DNA of 5,493 nt from Pelobacter sp. UBA5610 (GTDB taxonomy: Bacteria > Desulfobacterota > Desulfuromonadia > Desulfuromonadales > Syntrophotaleaceae): positions 1 through 5,493 of the forward strand of contig DIKU01000035.1 of NCBI GenBank assembly GCA_002424645.1. Direction: 5' to 3'. Within the stretch, counting starts at the first letter, position 1. Every line of letters begins with the position of its first letter. This document shows, piece by piece, positions 1-5,493 of this stretch. The translations under genes and the position numbers were made by a program. The notes under the pieces were generated by a model. The model was not told the origin of the DNA, did no database searches, and saw nothing but the letters and a program-made list of their open reading frames with translations.

Positions 1-383
1 CTGTGGATAGGGGAAACGTTACCCCCGGATAACGTTGGCGCCAGGGTTTCATGATTCGGCCCTGTCAGAAAGGTCCCGAGTCCAGCCCGCTATTCATCCA
101 CGCGGTTGCTGATGCATGGTTGCCACCAACGGCACCTCAACCGCTTGCAAAAACATGCAAAACAAGATATTTCTAATCTCTATCGCGGCATGGTATCGTC
201 AGCGGGTTGCATACGGGGAGCGAAACGCGCATCATCGCTCGGGGAGAAACTGATGGAAATGGTTGTATTGAATGCCGGGACTATGGCAAAAGACAGGATG
301 CTCAAAAACAGACAGTGAAGAGAATCCGGGGCAACAGATGGGACGATCATTTAACACCCCATTCACAGAACAGGATTACGACC
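1..383. other. Left-edge intergenic region without a supported gene
   Basis: No reading frame here resembles a protein I recognise. The region holds an inverted repeat at 15-36 and two TGCAAAA copies at 146-152 and 156-162, one helical turn apart. A TTGCAA at 145-150 could serve as a -35 element, but no good -10 hexamer lies at proper spacing, so I do not call a promoter. A 21-codon open frame at 253-318 has a good Shine-Dalgarno sequence, GGGGAG at 241-246, but no recognisable product. The region presumably contains the promoter of the gene starting at 384. Confidence 0.5.
15..36. repeat. Perfect 7-bp inverted repeat (AACGTTA / TAACGTT)
   Basis: AACGTTA at 15-21 is the exact reverse complement of TAACGTT at 30-36, with the 8-base spacer CCCCCGGA between them. 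Each arm contains the self-complementary hexamer AACGTT, so the centres of the two hexamers are 16 bp apart. This could be a dimeric operator for a gene beyond the left edge or a small hairpin. No T-run follows on either strand, which argues against an intrinsic terminator. The function is unknown. Confidence 0.4.
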
Positions 384-752
384 ATGCCGTATGATACGCA
401 TCTGGCCGATAGGGTGCGGGCGCGATTGCTCCCCCTTGACGGTTACAGTGAACGCAAAATGTTCGGTGGAATCTGTTTCATGTTACATGGTCACATGACT
501 TGCGGCATCGTCCACGATCGGCTGATCGTAAGGGTCGGTCCCGACAAATATGCCGAAGCCCTGCAATTGCCCCATGCGCAGGTTTTTGATTTTACCGGCC
601 GCCCCATGACCGGCTTGGTACAGATCGAGAGGGCCGGCACTACAGAGGATTGCGCTCTGGAAAAATGGCTTCAGCGAGGTATCGATTTTACCCGCACCCT
701 GCCACCCAAATCGCCCAAAGCAGGTATGCCATGGGGTCGAAGTCCTCGCTAG
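384..752 (+). CDS. TfoX/Sxy family protein (TfoX N-terminal domain only)
   Basis: A small 122-residue protein that matches the TfoX N-terminal domain over nearly its whole length. Visible family features are the R-K-M-F-G-G-I block at residues 24-30, the D-x-L-x-V-R-V-G-P strand at 45-53, the D-F-T-G-R-P-M segment at 69-75, and a final helix with L-x-x-W-L at 92-96 ending near L-P-P-K. The C-terminal TfoX domain present in the longer competence regulators Sxy/TfoX is absent. The protein should therefore not be assumed to control competence; the molecular role of these stand-alone domains is not established. The frame is open upstream to 207, but I chose the ATG at 384 because the family homology starts there and AGGA at 372-375 lies 8 bases upstream. 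The stop is TAG at 750-752. The gene is monocistronic as far as visible and converges on the diguanylate cyclase gene. Confidence 0.88.
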   Translation: MPYDTHLADRVRARLLPLDGYSERKMFGGICFMLHGHMTCGIVHDRLIVRVGPDKYAEALQLPHAQVFDFTGRPMTGLVQIERAGTTEDCALEKWLQRGIDFTRTLPPKSPKAGMPWGRSPR

Positions 753-758
753 GACAGG

Positions 759-2255
759 CTAGACAGCTTTCGATGCCGGTTTTGCAGGAATGGCGGGCAG
801 CGTCACGGTCTGATCCTTGCCCCGTTTTTTGGACTCGTAAAGGGCGGCATCGACCCGCATCATAAGATGGTCGAGACTCTCGCCGTCATCATACATCACC
901 ACTCCGCAACTGATGGTTACCGACCCCTTTCCGGAGCCGCCATCAAATCCGGCCAACAGGTCCCGGTTGCGGATCTCTTCCCGCAAACGTTCCGCCACCT
1001 GCCAGGCCCGGGACAGCTCGTTATGCACCAACAGGATAAACTCGTCTCCCCCCCAGCGCACCACCAGGTCGTTCTGACGGATATGCCCTTCAGCAAGGCG
1101 GACAATCTCTTTAAGAACCTGGTCGCCGGCCATATGTCCAAGCTCGTCGTTGATGGTTTTGAAATCATCGATATCGAATAAAATGACTGAAAACGGCATA
1201 CCCTGCCGCTTGCTGAGATAGCAGGCCATATCGAAACACCGGTCGAATTCCCGCCGATTGCAGGCTCCGGTTAATTTATCGGTGGTAGCCATCTCCTCGA
1301 GCTTGCCTTGGAAGCGGTTGACGGTGTAGATGGTGATACCGAGAATGGCGGCGATGATAAGAAAATCAAACACAAGGTTTTCATAAAAATTGCGGCGGAT
1401 TCCGGCAATAGCCTGCGTCTCATCCTGCTCCACGAACAAAAACCATTCGAATTCGGGGATATACCGGGAGGTCAGGAGAATGTGCCGCCCATCGCGCCAG
1501 AAATCAAAGCATTCGGGTTCAGACTTGATCGTCAGAGCCTGCCGGGCAACGTCCCGCACCCCTTCCAGGTCGGCGATATTGACACGGTCCACCAGAGGCT
1601 GGTCCTTATGCACCTTGATAAGACCGTCGTGGTCAACCAGGTAAATATCCCGCCCGTAACGCTGCCGGTAGGATTTAAGCAGGTTGGCCACCATCTCCAT
1701 ATTCAGACCCACACCGGTCACCCCGAGCAGGTTTCCGTCATAGTCGTCAAGGCGATGATTGATAAAAATGGTCAGGCCGTTTTCCGCAGCCTCGTTGGTG
1801 TCGACGGTAAGGTCGTAAGGCTTTTCCATAGCCTTGAAATCGGAATACCAGACATCGTGGGGATCATCGCTGCTGAGTTTTTTGAGAATGCCGTTGAAAT
1901 GATAGTAATAGCCGGTCTTTTCCGAAACAAAAAAGGTGGAAAAAAATCCGTACTTCCCCTGAATCTCCTGCAGATAACGGGTGATTTTATCCACATCCCG
2001 CTCACCGCCGAGAGCCCAGTCCTTGAGAAAGGTATCGTTGGCCATCAACGAGGAGATGAAAATGGGACGCATGAGATCGGATTGGATCTCCGAATAGATA
2101 TTGTCACGCGTCAGCGGCAGGGCATGTTCGATGATGTTTTCGCGCACCGAACGGGTTGAAACACGGTAATTATTGACGTTGGTGAGAACAAAACCAAAAC
2201 CCAGGATAAGACTCAGGGAAAGGATAAGTTTCGCTTTAAGGCTAAACCGCTGCAT
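759..2255 (-). CDS. Membrane diguanylate cyclase with periplasmic double Cache (dCACHE) sensor and GGDEF domain
   Basis: Predicted to make cyclic di-GMP from two GTP in response to an extracellular or periplasmic ligand. In a 498-residue product the order is: a hydrophobic segment at about 8-25, a periplasmic dCACHE domain at about 30-285, a second membrane segment at about 293-312, and a cytoplasmic GGDEF domain from about 325 to 480. The GGDEF domain looks active. It has D-K-L-T-G at 326-330, F-D-I-D-D-F-K at 360-366, N-D-x-x-G-H-x-x-G-D at 369-378, an intact G-G-D-E-F at 402-406 and D-A-A-L-Y at 469-473. R-Q-N-D at 393-396 sits five residues before GGDEF, the standard inhibitory site for product feedback. 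No EAL, HAMP or PAS domain is visible. I prefer the ATG at 2255, preceded by AAGAGA, over an in-frame GTG at 2273 that adds six residues and lacks a Shine-Dalgarno sequence. The gene lies 188 bp downstream of the channel gene on the same strand. Confidence 0.93.
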   Translation of the reverse strand: MQRFSLKAKLILSLSLILGFGFVLTNVNNYRVSTRSVRENIIEHALPLTRDNIYSEIQSDLMRPIFISSLMANDTFLKDWALGGERDVDKITRYLQEIQGKYGFFSTFFVSEKTGYYYHFNGILKKLSSDDPHDVWYSDFKAMEKPYDLTVDTNEAAENGLTIFINHRLDDYDGNLLGVTGVGLNMEMVANLLKSYRQRYGRDIYLVDHDGLIKVHKDQPLVDRVNIADLEGVRDVARQALTIKSEPECFDFWRDGRHILLTSRYIPEFEWFLFVEQDETQAIAGIRRNFYENLVFDFLIIAAILGITIYTVNRFQGKLEEMATTDKLTGACNRREFDRCFDMACYLSKRQGMPFSVILFDIDDFKTINDELGHMAGDQVLKEIVRLAEGHIRQNDLVVRWGGDEFILLVHNELSRAWQVAERLREEIRNRDLLAGFDGGSGKGSVTISCGVVMYDDGESLDHLMMRVDAALYESKKRGKDQTVTLPAIPAKPASKAV

Positions 2256-2443
2256 CAACCACCATCTCTTCACAGATAAAGTTCATATTGAAAACCTGAT
2301 GTTTTATTCCTATCAGAATAATCAACAACAGCCAAGCAGTTTTACAGTCTGATGCTCAAATGCGGCGTCATGAATTCAAAGAACTGCGTCAGCGATACCC
2401 CTGAAAGCGCGATGTTTTATCTTTGCCACTCCCCCGCCTGCGC
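2256..2443. other. 188-bp spacer between channel gene and diguanylate cyclase gene
   Basis: An AT-rich spacer toward the cyclase start. It contains a short inverted repeat, TTATTC at 2304-2309 and GAATAA at 2316-2321, with a 6-base loop, about 50-65 bp upstream of the cyclase start codon, where an operator or promoter element could sit. I see no good -35/-10 pair and no hairpin followed by a T-run after the channel stop. Whether the cyclase has its own promoter cannot be settled from this sequence. Confidence 0.3.
2265..2270 (-). promoter_or_regulatory. Ribosome binding site deciding the diguanylate cyclase start
   Basis: AAGAGA on the minus strand lies 9 bases before the ATG at 2255, and a GGTGG follows it closer to the start. 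The alternative GTG start at 2273 has only AT-rich sequence upstream with no purine-rich match. This favours the 498-residue product, although the difference is six residues. Confidence 0.45.
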
Positions 2444-3298
2444 TCAGGAAGTCGTGCGGTGCATGATTTCCAGCGGCTCGATCTTGAGTGTTTCATACGG
2501 CATATCGACCCCGGCAGCACGGAACGTTTCGAAGATTTTTTCCCGCAATTCGTACCTCAAGGAGATATGCATCTTTTCATCCCGCGCCCAAACCTGGAAC
2601 TGCAGGGCAATATTGTAATCGTTTAGAGCTTCGACAACCATAACCGGTGGGGGGTCTTTGAGAAAACGGGGATCGTCCCGAACCATTTCCAAAAAAAGGC
2701 TCCGCAGTCGTCCCAGATCTTCACGGACAGCGACGGTCACGTGGATATCAAGTCGCAAGTTGGGAAAGTTCGTGTAGGACGCGACGGTACTGTTGATCAC
2801 CGCCGAATTGGGAATTGCCAGCATCTTGCCATCGGGAGTGACTACCCGGGTGGAACGCAGGGTTATTTTTTCCACTTTTCCATACTGTCCGTTGAGCTCT
2901 ATCAGATCCCCGAGAACAAAGGGCCGATCCCAGAAAATAAAAATTCCGGAAATGATATTGGACAACGCATCCCGCGCGGCAAAGCCCACGGTCAAACCGG
3001 CAACTCCCAGGCTGGTGAGAATCGAGGTGATATCGAACCCCAATTGCTTACCCGCCGTCAGAAAACCAATGACTAAAATAACCGCCCTGGATGCCGATTG
3101 AATAAAGCTGAACAGAGTCGGATCCAGTTTTATGCGCCGCGCCAGAACATTCAGGCTGCGCTCCAGCATTTTCCAAATCACAAAAAACAGAGTCAGCACC
3201 AATGCGGCACCGACGCATTTAGGGATCGATTCCCCCAGAAAGCGCGCCACACTTTCCGGGCCGAATTGCATTTTAAGATTTTGCAGAATTTCTTTCAT
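2444..3298 (-). CDS. MscS-family small-conductance mechanosensitive ion channel
   Basis: A 284-residue inner-membrane channel, close to the 286 residues of E. coli MscS, expected to open on membrane tension and release solutes during hypo-osmotic shock. Three membrane segments are visible at about 28-45, 66-83 and 92-122. The third is the pore helix, rich in Gly and Ala (G-V-A-G-L-T-V-G-F-A-A at 98-108), followed by the conserved L-S-N at 112-114 and R-P-F at 125-127. The beta domain shows L-G-D-L-I-E at 129-134, L-R-S-T at 147-150, T-P-D-G-K at 154-158 and I-P-N-S at 162-165. The rest forms the alpha/beta cytoplasmic vestibule. The frame is open to a TTG at 3382, which would add 28 polar residues without family support. 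I chose the ATG at 3298 for its family-typical length and the G-rich ribosome binding site just before it. It lies 120 bp downstream of the aconitase gene and upstream of the cyclase gene. Which MscS paralogue this is cannot be told. Confidence 0.93.
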   Translation of the reverse strand: MKEILQNLKMQFGPESVARFLGESIPKCVGAALVLTLFFVIWKMLERSLNVLARRIKLDPTLFSFIQSASRAVILVIGFLTAGKQLGFDITSILTSLGVAGLTVGFAARDALSNIISGIFIFWDRPFVLGDLIELNGQYGKVEKITLRSTRVVTPDGKMLAIPNSAVINSTVASYTNFPNLRLDIHVTVAVREDLGRLRSLFLEMVRDDPRFLKDPPPVMVVEALNDYNIALQFQVWARDEKMHISLRYELREKIFETFRAAGVDMPYETLKIEPLEIMHRTTS

Positions 3299-3299
3299 T

Positions 3300-3307
3300 C
3301 CCCCCCC
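3300..3307 (-). promoter_or_regulatory. Homopolymeric G8 tract acting as ribosome binding site of the channel gene
   Basis: The minus strand reads eight consecutive G residues, then one A, then the ATG at 3298. The only purine-rich stretch before the start is this run, so it must pair with the anti-Shine-Dalgarno sequence, partly through G-U pairs. No AGGAGG is present. The run is unusually close to the start codon, and its length would set the effective spacing. Confidence 0.45.
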
Positions 3308-3418
3308 TGAACCCCGCATGGCCGTTGCAAACGCGTCTTGTCGTTTTGACACACCGGGAAACCGACGCACAGCAATAGACAAAAAACATTCATGGATGAT
3401 GAAAAAATTTATTCCGGC

Positions 3419-5350
3419 CTACAACTCCTGACGCACCTGATTCAACGTTCCTCCCGCCAACAGACTGGCCCGCTGACGTTCCGACACATCCAGCACGGCA
3501 AGAATTTCATCGCCGCCCACACGCACGGGGATCTCCGTGTCGCCCCGTTCAAGACGCTGGCGGACAGCGTCAATCTCGAGGACGGCCCCCTGAAGCAAGC
3601 GATCATAATCGGAGGGATTTTTGAAAGTCAGGGGCAATATGCCGAAGTTGCACAGATTGGCCTTGTGAATACGGGCGAAACTCTTGGCCAGTTTGAGTCG
3701 CACGCCGAGGTAGCGTGGCGCCAGTGCGGCATGCTCGCGGCTGGAGCCCTGACCGTAGTTGTCGCCACCGATCACCGCAACGTCACCCAACTGCCGGCAA
3801 CGGGCGTGAAACTCGGGATCAAGTTGGTAAAAGACGTACTCGCTGATCGCCTCGATGTTGGAACGCAGCGGCAGCACCTTATTGCCGGCGGGCATGATAC
3901 CATCGGTGGAGATGTTGTCGCCGACCTTGATGGCTACGGTGACGCGCAGGTTTTCAGGCAACGCATCAAGCTGCGGAAAAGGCTTGATGTTGGGTCCGCG
4001 CAACACTTCGGTGGCAAAACCCTCCTCACCGGGAAAGACCATGGAGGAGCGATCAACCAGTCGTTGCACAGGCTCTTCGATCCGGGGATAGGTCATATCG
4101 AAGTCCAGATCACGCGGATCGGTGATGACTCCGCGCAGAGCGGCGGCAGCTGCCGTTTCCGGTGAACAGAGATAGACCTGATCATCCTTGGTGCCGGAAC
4201 GCCCCGGAAAATTGCGCGGGAAAGTTCGCAGGCTGACCTGACCGGTCCCCGGTGCCTGCCCCATGCCGATGCACCCAAGGCAGCCGGACTGGTGGATCTT
4301 GGCACCGGCCATCATCAACGGCAGGATGCCTCCGGACTCGGCCACGTTTTCCAACACCTGGCGGCTGCCGGGATTGATATGAAAATCGGTGTTGGGGGCA
4401 CTGTGGCGACCTTCGACAATGCGCACCACCCGCAGCAGGTCCTTGAGCCCGCTGTTGGCACTGGAACCGATGATGACCTGATCAACGGGGATACCGGCAA
4501 CCTCGCGCACCGCCACGACATTGCCCGGCGATGACGGACAGGCGATGAGCGGCTCAAGCCCCTCCAGATCGATCTCGTCGTATTCGTCGTAGGAGGCATC
4601 CGCATCGGCGACCAATGGTTGCCAGTGGTCGCCACGCCCCTGGGCATGCAGATAGGCGCGGGTCTGTTCATCGGACGGAAAGATAGAACTGGTGGCGCCG
4701 AGTTCGGTGCCCATATTGCCGATGACGGCGCGATCCTCCACGCTCAGGGTAGCAACCCCCGGGCCGTAGTATTCCACCACTTTGCCCAGGCAGCCTTTGA
4801 CATCGTAACGGCGCAACATTTCGAGGACCACATCCTTGGCGCTGACCCAGTCTGGAAGTCTGCCGAGCAGCTTCACACCCAGCACCTGGGGGCAAGGCAG
4901 GTAGTAAGGACGTCCCGCCATGGCCAGGGCCACATCCAGACCTCCCGCGCCCATGGCCAGCATCGACAAACCGGCGGCGGCCGGCGTATGACTGTCGGCA
5001 CCGAGCAGGGTCAACCCCGGGCGCCCGAAATTCTCCAGGTGCACCTGATGGGAAATACCGTTGCCGGGGCGGCTGAAATGAATGCCGTAACGGGCGCAGG
5101 CCGACTGCAGATAACGGTGATCATCGGCATTTTTAAAATCGGTCTGCAACAGGTTGTGATCGACATACTGCGCCGCCAGATCCACCCGCACCCGATCCAG
5201 GCCAAGCGCCTCGAATTCCAGCATGGCCATGGTGCCGGTGGCATCCTGCAGCAGGGTATGATCGATGCGGATGGCAATCTCCTCGCCGGGCACCAACCGG
5301 CCTTCGACAAGGTGTCTTTCCAGAACTTTACGGGTGACATTGCTCGGCAT
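3419..5350 (-). CDS. Aconitate hydratase, short (Aquifex-type) form, with Ser at a usual Fe-S ligand position
   Basis: Cytoplasmic enzyme of the TCA cycle expected to interconvert citrate and isocitrate through cis-aconitate. The 643-residue length is well below AcnA (about 890) and the mitochondrial form (about 750-780) and fits the short bacterial class named Aquifex type. Active-site signatures are present: Q-D-A-T at 35-38, D-H at 64-65, D-S-H-T at 119-122, R-N-F-x-G-R at 379-384, D-N-I-S-T-D-G at 478-484, and G-S-S-R-E-H at 535-540 in the C-terminal swivel domain (about 465-600). Two cluster cysteines are visible as C-L-G-C at 357-360. The motif that normally supplies the third cysteine (G-S-C-T-N) reads G-S-S-A-N at 295-299, with Ser297 (codon AGT, minus strand 4462-4460) in its place. 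Catalytic competence is therefore less certain than family membership. The ATG at 5350 is supported by AAGGAG at 5357-5362, six bases away. It is the first gene of the same-strand aconitase-channel-cyclase series. Confidence 0.93.
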   Translation of the reverse strand: MPSNVTRKVLERHLVEGRLVPGEEIAIRIDHTLLQDATGTMAMLEFEALGLDRVRVDLAAQYVDHNLLQTDFKNADDHRYLQSACARYGIHFSRPGNGISHQVHLENFGRPGLTLLGADSHTPAAAGLSMLAMGAGGLDVALAMAGRPYYLPCPQVLGVKLLGRLPDWVSAKDVVLEMLRRYDVKGCLGKVVEYYGPGVATLSVEDRAVIGNMGTELGATSSIFPSDEQTRAYLHAQGRGDHWQPLVADADASYDEYDEIDLEGLEPLIACPSSPGNVVAVREVAGIPVDQVIIGSSANSGLKDLLRVVRIVEGRHSAPNTDFHINPGSRQVLENVAESGGILPLMMAGAKIHQSGCLGCIGMGQAPGTGQVSLRTFPRNFPGRSGTKDDQVYLCSPETAAAAALRGVITDPRDLDFDMTYPRIEEPVQRLVDRSSMVFPGEEGFATEVLRGPNIKPFPQLDALPENLRVTVAIKVGDNISTDGIMPAGNKVLPLRSNIEAISEYVFYQLDPEFHARCRQLGDVAVIGGDNYGQGSSREHAALAPRYLGVRLKLAKSFARIHKANLCNFGILPLTFKNPSDYDRLLQGAVLEIDAVRQRLERGDTEIPVRVGGDEILAVLDVSERQRASLLAGGTLNQVRQEL

Positions 5351-5356
5351 GAAGGG

Positions 5357-5362
5357 CTCCTT
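5357..5362 (-). promoter_or_regulatory. Strong ribosome binding site of the aconitase gene
   Basis: AAGGAG on the minus strand lies six bases before the ATG at 5350, a near-consensus Shine-Dalgarno sequence at good spacing. It fixes the start codon and is the strongest of the four visible in the window, which fits a well-translated central metabolic gene. Confidence 0.7.
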
Positions 5363-5493
5363 GATAAATATTTTTCACGACCGGGACCGATGCGGAATAG
5401 TGTTTAAAGTCCAGCATTTGGCCAAGTCCTGACACATCACTAATCACTCTCAACCAATCACCGGCATTTAATCTTCTCAATGTAACAGAGATT
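5363..5493 (-). promoter_or_regulatory. Upstream region of the aconitase gene with three ATCAC repeats
   Basis: This 131-bp stretch carries no supported gene and should hold the aconitase promoter if the gene is not read from further upstream. On the plus strand ATCAC occurs at 5436-5440, 5443-5447 and 5457-5461, with starts 7 and 14 bp apart (GTGAT on the coding strand). Regular spacing of this kind can mark a regulator-binding site, though with a 5-base unit chance is possible. I could not find a convincing sigma-70 -35/-10 pair or a sigma-54 GG/GC pair at correct spacing. Confidence 0.3.

Noticed and set aside
1..52. Minus-strand open frame from an ATG at 52 running off the left edge (begins M-K-P-W-R-Q-R-Y), possible start of an outward-facing gene
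   Set aside because: Only 17 codons are visible, with a weak AGGG upstream and no recognisable motif. It cannot be told from chance. A plus-strand tail ending at TGA 52-54 is equally possible and equally unsupported.
145..177. Sigma-70 promoter using TTGCAA at 145-150
   Set aside because: The hexamers 15-21 bases downstream (GATATT, TATTTC, TCTAAT) are either poor matches or wrongly spaced.
207..383. N-terminal extension of the TfoX-domain protein from an ATG at 207
   Set aside because: The extra 59 residues show no family similarity, while the ATG at 384 matches the domain start and has its own ribosome binding site.
1308..2159. Long plus-strand open frame (283 codons) opposite the diguanylate cyclase gene
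   Set aside because: It is antisense to a gene with unmistakable Cache and GGDEF motifs, and its translation resembles no protein family. It is a codon-bias shadow.
3299..3382. Longer mechanosensitive channel starting at TTG 3382 or ATG 3319
   Set aside because: Both additions are polar and unlike MscS N-termini. The ATG at 3298 gives the usual family length and follows a G-rich ribosome binding site.
3370..3418. Possible intrinsic terminator after the aconitase gene (T-runs on the minus strand near 3381-3386 and 3403-3409)
   Set aside because: The T-runs are present, but the sequences before them fold into stems of only about three base pairs, too weak to call.
4619..5407. Long plus-strand open frame (262 codons) opposite the aconitase gene, and a similar one at 3392-4165
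   Set aside because: Both lie antisense to a well-supported aconitase and have low-complexity, Gly/His/Gln-rich translations typical of reverse-strand shadows of GC-rich genes.
5331..5492. Minus-strand frame open from the right edge through the aconitase start region, which could be the end of an upstream gene overlapping the aconitase start
   Set aside because: About 54 stop-free codons can occur by chance, the peptide shows no family pattern, and the region contains the strong aconitase ribosome binding site. Sequence to the right would decide.

Overview
This 5.5 kb window looks like ordinary chromosomal DNA from a Gram-negative bacterium. The gene content suggests a member of the Desulfuromonadales (Geobacter/Pelobacter/Desulfuromonas relatives): a short, roughly 640-residue aconitase of the 'Aquifex type', an MscS-type channel and a Cache-GGDEF sensor. 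That placement is an inference from protein character, not a search result. I see no transposase, integrase, phage gene, CRISPR array, rRNA or tRNA.

Layout from left to right. Positions 1-383 hold no gene I can support; they contain a perfect AACGTTA/TAACGTT inverted repeat near the left edge and a doubled TGCAAAA motif. Positions 384-752 (+) encode a single-domain TfoX/Sxy N-terminal family protein. It converges, with only 6 bp between stop codons, on a minus-strand block occupying the rest of the window. In transcription order (right to left) the block is an aconitate hydratase (5350-3419), an MscS-family mechanosensitive channel (3298-2444) and a membrane diguanylate cyclase with a periplasmic double Cache domain (2255-759). 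The gaps are 120 bp and 188 bp. I found no convincing terminator in either, so read-through is possible, but a tight operon is not shown.

Functionally, the three minus-strand genes cover central carbon metabolism (citrate to isocitrate), osmotic down-shock relief and c-di-GMP signalling from an external cue. I see no evidence that they form a dedicated system.

The most notable observation is in the aconitase. The GSCTN-type motif, whose cysteine is normally one of the three [4Fe-4S] ligands, reads G-S-S-A-N here, while the C-x-x-C pair and the other active-site signatures are intact. Secondary observations are an eight-G tract serving as the apparent ribosome binding site of the channel gene, and a Cache domain lacking key residues of the canonical amino-acid-binding motif. 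I do not see a clearly new multi-gene system in this window.
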